Positions 25,756 to 34,192 of a stretch of DNA of 38,217 nt are shown one piece after another. Each line of letters starts with the position of its first letter. The stretch's first letter is position 1. Under the pieces are notes generated by a model that was given only the letters and a program-made list of their open reading frames with translations, was not told where the DNA came from and made no database searches. Source of the DNA: Bacteroidia bacterium (GTDB taxonomy: Bacteria > Bacteroidota > Bacteroidia > B-17B0 > Aurantibacillaceae); assembly GCA_016787445.1 (NCBI GenBank), contig JAEUTQ010000052.1:1-38217 (forward strand). Direction: 5' to 3'. Position numbers and translations under genes: made by a program.

Positions 25756-27279
25756 GTGCTCAAGAAGAAGATATTAATAAAAAACCTTAAAAAAACAGGC
25801 ATTTTACTCTCAGTTTGCCTGTTTTCCCTTGTGTTATTTGCCTCCTTTGGCAAGGATGAACCGAAAGGCATCAAAGTGGTGGTTATTGACCCCGGACATG
25901 GCGGAAAAGACCCCGGCTGTAATGGCGTCACGCACAAGGAAAAAGACATTTCGCTAGCTGTAGGATTAAGGTTAGGGAAACTGATAGAAGAGCATTGCAA
26001 AGATGTAAAAGTCATTTACACGCGCACTACCGATGTATTCGTTGAATTGGAAGACCGTGCTCAGATTGCCAATAAAAATAAAGCGGATTTATTCATTTCC
26101 ATACACTGTAACGCCGCCGGAAAACCCGTGATGATTCGCGATAAGAAAACCGGAAAATTGCGTGCTAAGACTTACAAAAACAAAAAAGGAAAAATTGTTG
26201 TGGTAGAAACGACTAATCCTGTTCCTTTCGGCTCTGAAACTTATGTGATGGGGTTGAAAAATGAAGAGGGGAAAATGAAAGTGGCGCAACGCGAGAACTC
26301 CGTAATCTTATTAGAGGATAACTACGAACAAAAGTATGCGGGCTTTGACCCTGAAAGCGAAGAAAGTTACATCATCATGAGTAATTACACGTCTGCTTAC
26401 GTGATTCAAAGTGCTAATCTGGCTTTAAAAATTCAGTCGGAGTACGCGAGTAAAGCCGGACGTGTTGACAAAGGAGTGCATCGTCAGAGTATTTGGGTAT
26501 TGTGGCGGACAGCCATGCCAAGTGTATTAACCGAAATAGGTTTCTTAACGAATCCTTTGGAAGAACAATTTTTAGGTTCGGAGAAAGGACAAAAATATGT
26601 AGCTGCTTCTATTTTCAATGGCTTCAGAAAGTTTAAAGATGAAGTAGAAGGAAAAAAGAAAGAATACAATGATGAATATGCCAACCTGGAGCCACTCGAA
26701 AATGAAAATTTAAAAGCGGGGAATACAGGTAAACCGGTGAAAGAAGAAAAAGACGATTATGCCGTTGAAGAAGAAAACGGAAATGGTAACGGTAAGGAAA
26801 CCGCGGCAAAACCCGATAGTGCCAAAACAAAAACTCCTGAAAAAGAAATAGACCCGGCTGATTCTACCACCAAAGAAGAAACCGTAAAACAAGAACCGAA
26901 AGAAGACAAGAAACCGGAACCTGAAAAAACGCCTGCCAAAGAGGTGGTGGTGAATGACCCTGACGAAAAACCGGAAAGCACGCCGGTAAAAATGGAAGGT
27001 AACACAGAAGACAAAATTGAGTTTAAAGTACAATTTGCAAGCAGCGATGTGGAACTGAATTTAAAAGATGCCAAGTTTTCCGCGATTGAAAATGGCAGTT
27101 ACTATAAAGTAGGAAGCTTTTATAAATACACTTCAGGCAATTTTAATAACGCGAACGATGCGTTTAAACATCAGGCTAAATTGAGAGATGCCGGGTTTAA
27201 AGATTGTTTTGCAGTGGCTTTCAAAAACGGAACACGCATTGATTTAAAAGAAGCTAAAACACTCAGTGAAAAGAAATAA
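25756..27279 (+). CDS. N-acetylmuramoyl-L-alanine amidase with SPOR-like C-terminus
   Basis: 507-residue Amidase_3 enzyme that cuts the amide bond between MurNAc and the stem peptide during cell separation. Zinc ligands H48 (DPGHGG), E62 (KEKDIS) and H117 (SIHCN) and the catalytic E260 (TEIGFLTN) are all present. An insertion at about 122-200 interrupts the domain. A Glu/Lys/Pro-rich linker (about 325-415) leads to a SPOR-like domain (about 420-490, SYYKVGSFYKYTSGNF and LRDAGFKDCFAVAF), which would target septal glycan. The open frame begins at 25498 inside lptD. I choose the GTG at 25756 (MLKKKILIKNLKKTGILL, a signal anchor); a TTG at 25741 is the alternative. Confidence 0.9.
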   Translation: MLKKKILIKNLKKTGILLSVCLFSLVLFASFGKDEPKGIKVVVIDPGHGGKDPGCNGVTHKEKDISLAVGLRLGKLIEEHCKDVKVIYTRTTDVFVELEDRAQIANKNKADLFISIHCNAAGKPVMIRDKKTGKLRAKTYKNKKGKIVVVETTNPVPFGSETYVMGLKNEEGKMKVAQRENSVILLEDNYEQKYAGFDPESEESYIIMSNYTSAYVIQSANLALKIQSEYASKAGRVDKGVHRQSIWVLWRTAMPSVLTEIGFLTNPLEEQFLGSEKGQKYVAASIFNGFRKFKDEVEGKKKEYNDEYANLEPLENENLKAGNTGKPVKEEKDDYAVEEENGNGNGKETAAKPDSAKTKTPEKEIDPADSTTKEETVKQEPKEDKKPEPEKTPAKEVVVNDPDEKPESTPVKMEGNTEDKIEFKVQFASSDVELNLKDAKFSAIENGSYYKVGSFYKYTSGNFNNANDAFKHQAKLRDAGFKDCFAVAFKNGTRIDLKEAKTLSEKK

Positions 27280-27313
27280 ATTGCATTAAGGATTCTTATA
27301 TACAATTAAATAA

Positions 27314-27343
27314 AAAAGGCCCTTCATTTCTGAAGGGCTTTTT
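27314..27343. terminator. Bidirectional rho-independent terminator
   Basis: The stem aaaaggcccttca (27314-27326) pairs with 27331-27343 around the loop tttc, with one G-T pair and A/T tracts on both sides. It lies between the convergent amidase gene (stop 27279) and yidC (stop 27356), and can serve both. Confidence 0.9.
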
Positions 27344-27355
27344 ATTTGAGAAATA

Positions 27356-29266
27356 TTATTTCTTCTTTCTTTGCTCTTGTTGTAATTGCTGCTGACGCTT
27401 TGCCATTTCTTCCAATTTCTTAGAGAAACTGGAAACCTTCACCGGTTTCTTCATATTCGCATCAATTTCCGCACGCACTTTTTCATCCGATACAATTTTC
27501 TTGATAACCCAGTTTTGTAAGAAGGTAAACATGTTCGCTAGGAAATAATACCAACTTAAACCGGCAGCGTAACTATTCATTACCGCTAAGAAAATCACCG
27601 GCATAAAATACATCATGAATTTCATGCCCGGCATTTGCGTACCTTGTTGAGGCGCCATCATGCTACTGTTCATATACGTATACACAAGCGTAGACACGAA
27701 CATTAATAAAGCAAATAAACTAACGTGATCACCGTAAATGCTATTAATGATAGCTACTTTACCGAATGTCCAGATACTATCATAAGTTGATAAGTCATCG
27801 GCCCATAAGAATCCTTTTTGACGTAACTCAATCGCTGCAGGAATAAAGGCGAATAAGGCAATTAAAATAGGGAACTGTAATAACAACGGTACGCAACCCG
27901 AAAGCGGATTAACACCGGCTTTACGGTATAAAGCCATTGTTTCTTGTTGCTTCTTCATCGGGTCACCATCCTTAAACTTCGCATTAATTGCTTCCGTTTC
28001 CGGTTTTAAAACACGCATACGCGCACCAGACATGTAAGTTTTATACGCGATTGGTAACAAAATAATTTTTACAATTAAGGTGAGTATTAAAATCACAATA
28101 CCCATGTTCATGTTCCCTAACCAATCGAATAAGGGAATAACCATCCATTTATTAATGTAGCTGAAAATGCTCCATCCGGTTGGAATAAGTTGCTCTAATT
28201 CGTTACCGTATTCTTTTAAGGTTTTGTAATCGTTAGGTCCGAAATAAAACTTCATCGCGAACTTTTCACTTGGCGTATGATTAAATGGAATTCCTAAATC
28301 TGAATTAATCACTTTAACCACGTTACTGGTGTTCGTACGACTTCCTGTTTTTACAAAACTACCGTCTTTCAAGAATTCAGTCTCCGCAATTAAAGTAGAG
28401 TTAAAGAATTGTTGTTTAAAGCTTATCCATTTGATTGGCGCATCATTCAATGGTTTGTCTTCATCGCTACGCGGATTAATATAATCCGGTTCGTCTACTG
28501 TGAACTTATAATAAGCAGTTGCTACTTCACGCTCTTTCTCCACGTATTTCTCTTGCTGAGGCAAAGTCATACGCCAGTTAAGTGTCATTTGATCTACATT
28601 TGAAGAAATGATTTTATCCATGCCTACGAATTTGATATCGTAACCAAGCATATAATCATTACCCTTTAATGAATATACGTACTCAATATATGAACCCGGT
28701 TTTGAAGTTTCGAGTTTGAAAGAAACAGATTTTGACGTAGTGCCGCTAACCGTTATGCTCTTTTCAGATGGTTTGAAGTAAAAACTATCCGTAGAAAGTA
28801 TGCGTGAACGTTCGTAGGCATCCAATTTTAAAGCGAATTGCAAACTATCATTATCAAATAAAACCAATGGTTCTGTTTTTCCTGAGCGGGAGAATTTCTT
28901 CAATTCAACTTTTATTACCTGAGCTCCTTTAGTAGAGACATAAGCTTTGAGTAATTCGTTTTCGATGGTAACGATTTCTTCAGTGCCTTGTGCGGCCACC
29001 GCAAAATCTTTATAAGCATCCACTTTTAAAGCGTTCAATGCTGAATCGCTTAAAACAGTTGCGGGTTTTAAAGTATCCTGAATGGTTTGAGTTTGTTGTA
29101 CAATTTTCTTCGCTTCTTCTTCAGCTAACTTCTTTTGTACATTAGTTATTGAATCTTGCTTTTGTTTATTACGGGCAATCTGTTCTTTACTAGGGCCGCT
29201 CATAAAAAGCCATGCACCCAAAATAACTGCAATTAAACCCAGACCTATTAACGATTTCTTATCCAC
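27356..29266 (-). CDS. yidC: Membrane protein insertase YidC
   Basis: 636-residue insertase that places proteins in the inner membrane with or without Sec. The N-terminal membrane segment (about 5-22) is followed by the large periplasmic P1 domain, then five C-terminal helices. These include VKIILLPIAYKTYMSGARMR, the GCVPLLLQFPILIALFAFIP block and WYYFLANMFTFLQNWVIKK, with a basic tail (KRQQQLQQEQRKKK). The start codon is GTG at 29266 (read as MDKKSLIGL); no ATG fits. A TAAATTTG element lies just upstream. Functionally it is a partner of the SRP pathway, like FtsY at the other end of the window. Confidence 0.97.
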   Translation of the reverse strand: MDKKSLIGLGLIAVILGAWLFMSGPSKEQIARNKQKQDSITNVQKKLAEEEAKKIVQQTQTIQDTLKPATVLSDSALNALKVDAYKDFAVAAQGTEEIVTIENELLKAYVSTKGAQVIKVELKKFSRSGKTEPLVLFDNDSLQFALKLDAYERSRILSTDSFYFKPSEKSITVSGTTSKSVSFKLETSKPGSYIEYVYSLKGNDYMLGYDIKFVGMDKIISSNVDQMTLNWRMTLPQQEKYVEKEREVATAYYKFTVDEPDYINPRSDEDKPLNDAPIKWISFKQQFFNSTLIAETEFLKDGSFVKTGSRTNTSNVVKVINSDLGIPFNHTPSEKFAMKFYFGPNDYKTLKEYGNELEQLIPTGWSIFSYINKWMVIPLFDWLGNMNMGIVILILTLIVKIILLPIAYKTYMSGARMRVLKPETEAINAKFKDGDPMKKQQETMALYRKAGVNPLSGCVPLLLQFPILIALFAFIPAAIELRQKGFLWADDLSTYDSIWTFGKVAIINSIYGDHVSLFALLMFVSTLVYTYMNSSMMAPQQGTQMPGMKFMMYFMPVIFLAVMNSYAAGLSWYYFLANMFTFLQNWVIKKIVSDEKVRAEIDANMKKPVKVSSFSKKLEEMAKRQQQLQQEQRKKK

Positions 29267-29287
29267 GTGTGCTTAAATTTTGAAGGG

Positions 29288-29295
29288 CAAATTTA
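29288..29295 (-). promoter_or_regulatory. Putative -7 element of yidC
   Basis: TAAATTTG on the minus strand matches TAnnTTTG, with initiation expected near 29281, about 15 bases before the GTG start. No clear upstream TTTG box is visible. Confidence 0.45.
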
Positions 29296-29415
29296 GCATT
29301 TTTGCGGGGAACGGCATAACCTATGTAATAGACTAAACGTTAATGATTTATAAAACCAACACGTAGGGTTAGGAGCCAATTTAGAAGATTGACTTAGCAA
29401 TGAAATAGAGCTAGT

Positions 29416-29859
29416 TTACGCGTATTTCAATATCAATCCTACCTGCCCTGCATGATAGCCCGTATGCGAAATGATTCTCGAAAGCGCTTCTGCTTTTGTT
29501 ACAGTACCGAATTCAGCTGTGGTAATATTATTCTTCCAATCTTCGTCCGTTGTTTTTAAAATCGCTTGCTCCATAACGGACGCCGCTTCGTTTAGAAACT
29601 CTAACTCCTTTGCAAGGTCTACAAATTTACCGCTATCATGAATGCCTTTACCTACAGTTTGTAATGTCACCTTTATATCCAATCCAAATACATTTTTTGC
29701 GAAGAGGTGTTCAACTTCGGCTATATGTCTTAACAAAAAACCAATAGAATTAGAATTCGGATGCAGCTTTTTGCTTAGATCAGTTTCTTTAATATTTGGT
29801 AGTTGATTGGTTAAACGGGTACGTCCCATTTTGTACATTTTTAATAATTGTTCAGTCAT
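29416..29859 (-). CDS. DinB-fold family protein
   Basis: 147-residue four-helix-bundle protein of the DinB/YfiT-like superfamily. The three expected metal-binding histidines are visible: H45 (GFLLRHIAEVEH), and H132 and H136 (ISHTGYHAGQVG). Members are often thiol-dependent transferases or of unknown role, so no reaction is assigned. It starts 11 bases after the WG-repeat gene on the same strand and is probably co-transcribed with it. A 149-base gap without recognisable genes separates it from yidC. Confidence 0.88.
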   Translation of the reverse strand: MTEQLLKMYKMGRTRLTNQLPNIKETDLSKKLHPNSNSIGFLLRHIAEVEHLFAKNVFGLDIKVTLQTVGKGIHDSGKFVDLAKELEFLNEAASVMEQAILKTTDEDWKNNITTAEFGTVTKAEALSRIISHTGYHAGQVGLILKYA

Positions 29860-29870
29860 AATTTGTAGTA

Positions 29871-31406
29871 TTATTTTACTAGAGGCTCTTCAAAATATTC
29901 TCTCCCCTGCAAATCTATCAATCCCACCTTTTCATTATAGATCACGCGAATCAAACCTTGTTTTAGTAATTCATAAGGTGCATAATAATCCATTAACGTT
30001 TTGTATTTGTAACGCGGATAATTACACCCAAAAGGTTTGGGCATGTTTAATTCCTCATATTTAATTTCACCGATTACCTTTCCATTGCCATCAATCAAAC
30101 CTTCCTTACCATTTACAATCACTTTGCAAACGCCATTGGTAAATCGTCCAACACTGTCGTATTCACAGGGACTAATAATTTGTCCTTTACCATTAACAAA
30201 TCCAAATTTTTCATTGTATTGAAACGTGGATGTTTCAGTCATTTCTTCAGCCTTCTTTGAAAATTTACGTTTCACTTTTAATAGTCCGCCTTGCATGACA
30301 ATATTTTCAACCGGACCTAAATACTCTGTACAACACTCCACCGGAATCTCGAGATTACTCTCTAATGATACTTTATTACTTTGTACATCGATGTAATAAA
30401 ATTTATTGGCACTATCCTTTACAACGGCATAACCCTGATAAAATGAAGTAGCATTTTTATACTGAGCACGAATAGCATACTCGCCCTTTGTGTTTAAATA
30501 ACCAAATTTATCGCGCTTATAAGAAGCTGACTCATTCTTATTAATTTCCTTAGCACAAACTAAACCATCATGAAATTCTCCGATTAAAATCCCTTTATCA
30601 TACACAAACAATTCATTGCCCTTCTTATCTAAGGCAATAAATTTCTGACCCAATTGTGCGATTGCAATGCCCTCACTGAAACTTCCGGTGTAATCGTATT
30701 TTAAATCTACTTTTAGTGTGCCGGAAGTATCCGCGTATCCCCACTTACCGTTTTTCTTCACCGAGACTAAACCTTCGCCTGCAGTCAAAAAAACATCATA
30801 GCCTTTTGTATTCGGTAGCGGATTTTCAATGTGCTCTACTCTTACAATTTCTTTACCTAATAATTTAGTCGAGTAATTTTTCTTTCCATCGGGATAATTA
30901 ATTTCATAATCAACGCGCTCAATATTTTTTCCTTTACTGTTTATGATAAAAACATACTCCAACACGCAGGGAGAAGATTTCACCAGCATATCTCTATACT
31001 CGGAAGTTAATTCAGGATTGGCAATTGTAGCATCAAACGTTCCGCATTCTTTTAAATTATCTTTTTTACTTCCTCCTCCCTTTGGTGTTTTCTTAATAAG
31101 CTCAACAACCTTGGCGTTGTCGTAATTGTCGCCGTAAAAATCAGAAGCCCAGTAATACTTTATCGGAATTACCAACTTTCCTTTTTTATTGATGTACCCC
31201 CAGTAAATTCCTATTCTCACTGCCGCTTTATCCCCCGCAAATAAACGCACTTCATCGTACTTTGCGGAAATAACCATTTCCTTATTTGAATTACAATAGC
31301 CCCATTTTTTTCCGATGCGATAGGGAATTAAATCAGGTAATTGCTGAGCAAAAGATAGCATCACTATCCAGAAAAAAATAATCGTGTATTTTATTTTCTT
31401 TTTCAT
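29871..31406 (-). CDS. WG-repeat exported protein
   Basis: 511-residue protein with a signal peptide (MKKKIKYTIIFFWIVMLSFA, cleavage before Q) followed by several WG repeats. Each repeat has a W/F-G-Y/F-x(3-5)-G core, as in KKWGYCNSNKEMVISAKYDE, YWGYINKKGKLVIPIKYY, GKWGYADTSGTLKVDLKYD, FGYLNTKGEYAIRAQYKN and FGFVNGKGQIISPCEYDS. The repeats probably form an extended beta scaffold for binding; the partner is unknown. The ATG at 31406 is preferred to an earlier start at 31433, which lies within the hairpin element and would precede the signal peptide with non-signal residues. Confidence 0.87.
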   Translation of the reverse strand: MKKKIKYTIIFFWIVMLSFAQQLPDLIPYRIGKKWGYCNSNKEMVISAKYDEVRLFAGDKAAVRIGIYWGYINKKGKLVIPIKYYWASDFYGDNYDNAKVVELIKKTPKGGGSKKDNLKECGTFDATIANPELTSEYRDMLVKSSPCVLEYVFIINSKGKNIERVDYEINYPDGKKNYSTKLLGKEIVRVEHIENPLPNTKGYDVFLTAGEGLVSVKKNGKWGYADTSGTLKVDLKYDYTGSFSEGIAIAQLGQKFIALDKKGNELFVYDKGILIGEFHDGLVCAKEINKNESASYKRDKFGYLNTKGEYAIRAQYKNATSFYQGYAVVKDSANKFYYIDVQSNKVSLESNLEIPVECCTEYLGPVENIVMQGGLLKVKRKFSKKAEEMTETSTFQYNEKFGFVNGKGQIISPCEYDSVGRFTNGVCKVIVNGKEGLIDGNGKVIGEIKYEELNMPKPFGCNYPRYKYKTLMDYYAPYELLKQGLIRVIYNEKVGLIDLQGREYFEEPLVK

Positions 31407-31415
31407 ATATATTGG

Positions 31416-31502
31416 ACTCACCCCTGACCTCACTTTGTTCGGCCACCCCCTCTCTACGCGTAGAGAGGGGGAAAGGCAAGCGAAGCGAGACTAGGGGTGA
31501 GT
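31416..31502. repeat. 87-base nested inverted-repeat element
   Basis: Outer arms actcacccct (31416-31425) and aggggtgagt (31493-31502) are perfect inverted repeats. A perfect 26-base palindrome lies at 31446-31471 (half site ccccctctctacg). The intervening stretches pair partly (ctcactt with aagcgag). It fills almost the entire 97-base gap between the symporter stop (31504) and the WG-repeat start (31406), and is much more GC-rich than its surroundings. It carries no gene. It resembles REP/MITE-like intergenic hairpins seen in many Bacteroidota. It could end, stabilise or attenuate the symporter transcript. Confidence 0.8.
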
Positions 31503-31503
31503 T

Positions 31504-32838
31504 CTAAAATTTCTCTCCTTCTAATCGGGCTACAACTGCAGAGGCCACTGCATTACCGACTACGTTGGTTGCACTACGGCCCATGTCTAAAATTTGATCC
31601 ACGGCCAATAAAAGTAATAAGCCTTCGCCGGGAATATTAAACATACCCAACATACCGGCAATCACCACTAAGGATGCACGCGGTACACCGGCCATTCCTT
31701 TACTTGTAACCAATAAGATCAACATCATTTTAATTTGATCGGCCATTCCGATTTCAATTCCGTACGACTGCGCAATGAACACGGTTGCAAAAGTCATGTA
31801 CATAATAGAACCATCTAAATTAAATGAATAACCTAAAGGCAATACAAAACTCACAATACGGTTACTGATTCCATGTTTCTCCAATGCCTCAATGGTTTTT
31901 GGCATGGCACTTTCAGAACTTGCTGTACTAAACGCCAACAAAATGGGTTCCTTAATATGGGAAAGTAATTTGTAGAACTTAATCTTGAACATCAGGGAGA
32001 TTATCCATAACACAACGAACACAAAAAACAACAAGCCTCCAAAAAAGCACACGATCAGATAAACGTAACCACTTAATACATCCAAGCCTTGTTGAATCAC
32101 AACCGCTGTGATAGCACCAAAAATACCAATGGGCGCAAAACTCATCACGTAATTTGTAACTTTAAACATGATATGAGCCAATCCATCACATGCCTTTACT
32201 AAAGAATCGCCTTGCTTGCCTACTGAAGCAGCAGCCACGCCAAAGAATAAAGCGAACACAACAATAGGCAACACATCATTTTTTGCCATGGCATCAAAAA
32301 TACTTTCAGGAATGACGTGGGAAATAAAATTCTTTGCGTCTTGCGCATTCGACTTTACACCGGTATCGGCGTTTGCTTCCGGCAAATCCAGATGCATGAC
32401 TTTACCAGGCTCAAAGGTGTTAACTATCACCAAACCCAAACTTAAAGCAATTAAAGTTGCAACCGTAAAATAGATAAGGGTTTTTAATCCAATTCTTCCT
32501 ACCGACTTAAAATCGCCAACTTTGGCTACACCCAAAACCAATACTGCAAACACCAATGGTGCAATAATCATTTTGATTAGTCGGAGAAAAATATCACTTA
32601 AAATAGAGAAACGAGAAGCAATCTTCTTTTTATAATCCTTATAAAATTTAGCGCTTTGCTTATCCAAAGCAGCTTGTGTGGTTTTAATTATTTCAGGATT
32701 TCCGCTTTTCACTAAAACGGTTTTGCTGAAATCCGGTTTTTCGGAAGTAATTGATTTATTAATAAGAAAGCCACAAAAGATACCTACAATCATGGCAATA
32801 ATTATACTTGTAATAAGTCGGTTTTTCTTGGAAAACAT
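31504..32838 (-). CDS. Dicarboxylate/amino-acid:cation symporter
   Basis: 444-residue member of the DAACS (GltP/DctA) family that imports dicarboxylates or acidic amino acids with Na+ or H+. Family signatures are STASSESAMP at 304-313 (first re-entrant hairpin tip), SFNLDGS at 338-344 (cation site, equivalent to NMDGT), the second re-entrant loop TSKGMAGVP at 378-386, and DQILDMGRSATNVVGN at 414-429 (substrate site). The loop after the first helix (about 30-75) is long, charged and unlike that of typical GltP. Whether glutamate, aspartate or succinate is the substrate cannot be read from the sequence. Confidence 0.95.
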   Translation of the reverse strand: MFSKKNRLITSIIIAMIVGIFCGFLINKSITSEKPDFSKTVLVKSGNPEIIKTTQAALDKQSAKFYKDYKKKIASRFSILSDIFLRLIKMIIAPLVFAVLVLGVAKVGDFKSVGRIGLKTLIYFTVATLIALSLGLVIVNTFEPGKVMHLDLPEANADTGVKSNAQDAKNFISHVIPESIFDAMAKNDVLPIVVFALFFGVAAASVGKQGDSLVKACDGLAHIMFKVTNYVMSFAPIGIFGAITAVVIQQGLDVLSGYVYLIVCFFGGLLFFVFVVLWIISLMFKIKFYKLLSHIKEPILLAFSTASSESAMPKTIEALEKHGISNRIVSFVLPLGYSFNLDGSIMYMTFATVFIAQSYGIEIGMADQIKMMLILLVTSKGMAGVPRASLVVIAGMLGMFNIPGEGLLLLLAVDQILDMGRSATNVVGNAVASAVVARLEGEKF

Positions 32839-32857
32839 CAGATAGTTTTATGTACTT

Positions 32858-32865
32858 CAAACTTA
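32858..32865 (-). promoter_or_regulatory. Putative -7 element of the symporter gene
   Basis: TAAGTTTG on the minus strand matches TAnnTTTG, with initiation near 32851, about 13 bases before the ATG at 32838. The facing TATATTTA (32871-32878, one mismatch) could serve the divergent MazG-type gene. Confidence 0.45.
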
Positions 32866-32905
32866 ATAATTATATTTAAGGTAGCATAAAGAAAAAGCAT
32901 CTATT

Positions 32906-33232
32906 ATGACGATTTCAGAAGCACAAAACCAAGTCGATAATTGGATTAAAACTTACGGTGTTCGTTACTTCAGCGAACTCACAAACATGTCGATTCTTAC
33001 TGAAGAGGTTGGAGAAGTCGCACGAATTATGTCGCGACGTTATGGTGAACAATCCGAAAAAGAAAGTGACAAAAACAAAGACCTTGGGGACGAACTCGCC
33101 GATGTGATGTTTGTACTTATATGCATCGCCAATCAAACCGGAATTAATCTGGAAGAAGCCATGCGAAAAAACTTAGATAAAAAAACTCAACGCGATGCTT
33201 CGCGACATATTAACAACAATAAATTACAATAA
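32906..33232 (+). CDS. MazG-type nucleotide pyrophosphohydrolase
   Basis: 108-residue all-helical NTP pyrophosphatase with a single MazG domain. Metal-binding residues are E33, E34 and E37 in TEEVGEV, and E63 and D66 in GDELADVMF, the EExxE...ExxD pattern. Length matches the short single-domain members, which remove non-canonical or excess nucleotides; the substrate is not known. It is divergent from the symporter gene with 67 bases between starts. The ChaN-like gene follows 40 bases downstream on the same strand. Confidence 0.9.
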   Translation: MTISEAQNQVDNWIKTYGVRYFSELTNMSILTEEVGEVARIMSRRYGEQSEKESDKNKDLGDELADVMFVLICIANQTGINLEEAMRKNLDKKTQRDASRHINNNKLQ

Positions 33233-33272
33233 TCAGCTCAAACAATTCTCTTAACACATTAAAAAACCAATT

Positions 33273-34139
33273 ATGAAAAAATTATTACTCTTCGCTTCCA
33301 CTCTTGCTCTGATGAGCTTTACATTGGTTACCGATACCCGAAACGCCTATGCGCTTTACGACGCTAAAGGAAAAGTAACCGATTATACTGCCATGCTTAC
33401 CGAAGCAAAAAAAGCCGATATCATTTTATTCGGCGAATTACATGATAACCCAATTGTACACTGGCTGCAAAAAGAATTAACACGCGATGTGCACGCCGAG
33501 AAAAAAGACAAATTAGTTTTGGGTGCCGAAATGTTTGAAGCTGACGATCAAATTGCATTAAATGAATATTTAGCAGGAAGAATCAGCGAAAAAACACTTA
33601 AAGATGAAGTGAAATTATGGAACAACTTCGCTACTGATTACAAACCATTATTAGACTTTGCTAAAAAAAATAATTTAAAATTTGTTGCCGCAAATATTCC
33701 GCGCCGCTATGCCAACATGGTTTACTCACGCGGAACTGCTTGTTTAGACAGTATTGATACAGAAGCAAAAAAATGGATTGCTCCACTACCCTTTAAGTAT
33801 GATGGTAATGTAAAAGCTTATAAAGATATTTTTGAAAATGGCGGCGGACATGGCGGAGAAAATTTACCAAAATCACAAGCCATTAAAGATGCGACCATGG
33901 CGCATTTCATTATAAAGAACTGGACAAAAGGACAAACTTTTATTCATTACAACGGTGCCTATCACAGCAATCATCATTCAGCTATTGAATGGTATTTAAA
34001 ACAACAAAATCCGAATTTAAAAGTGATGGTAATTTCTTCTACCGAACAAGATGACATTACAAAATTAAATCAGGATGCGGTTGATTCCGGTGATTTCATT
34101 ATTGTGACACCAAGCAACATGACAAAAACGTATAAATAA
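33273..34139 (+). CDS. ChaN-like exported protein
   Basis: 288-residue protein with an N-terminal signal sequence (MKKLLLFASTLALMSFTLVT). The DUF399/ChaN fold is indicated by GELHDNPIVHW (E55, H57, D58, H63), LGAEMFEADDQ, AANIPRRYANMVY and a late YNGAYHSNHHSAI block. ChaN proteins bind haem with iron-coordinating residues at a dimer interface, as reported for Campylobacter; here haem binding is inferred only. No lipobox cysteine is visible, so it is probably periplasmic and not a lipoprotein. No haem transport genes are nearby. Confidence 0.85.
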   Translation: MKKLLLFASTLALMSFTLVTDTRNAYALYDAKGKVTDYTAMLTEAKKADIILFGELHDNPIVHWLQKELTRDVHAEKKDKLVLGAEMFEADDQIALNEYLAGRISEKTLKDEVKLWNNFATDYKPLLDFAKKNNLKFVAANIPRRYANMVYSRGTACLDSIDTEAKKWIAPLPFKYDGNVKAYKDIFENGGGHGGENLPKSQAIKDATMAHFIIKNWTKGQTFIHYNGAYHSNHHSAIEWYLKQQNPNLKVMVISSTEQDDITKLNQDAVDSGDFIIVTPSNMTKTYK

Positions 34140-34148
34140 GTTGAGATT

Positions 34149-34191
34149 TAGTCGCTGGGTTTTAGTAAATACAAATAGAATCCGGCGACTA
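34149..34191. terminator. Possible weak bidirectional terminator hairpin
   Basis: tagtcgctgg (34149-34158) pairs with ccggcgacta (34182-34191), with one G-T pair and a 23-base loop, between the convergent ChaN-like gene and gldG. The stem is GC-rich, but T tracts on either side are poor, so intrinsic termination is uncertain. Confidence 0.4.
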
Positions 34192-34192
34192 T

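Noticed and set aside
25698..26015. 106-residue N-terminal extension of the LptD frame
   Set aside because: Most of it is antisense to the amidase catalytic domain (DPGHGG region), and the promoter element lies downstream of it.
26710..27074. Minus-strand open frames inside the amidase linker
   Set aside because: Their composition mirrors the Glu/Lys/Pro-rich linker of the amidase. No start context or family is visible.
29267..29415. Gap after DinB searched for tRNA or small RNA
   Set aside because: No cloverleaf, strong hairpin or T tract was found; only a -7-like element for yidC near 29290.
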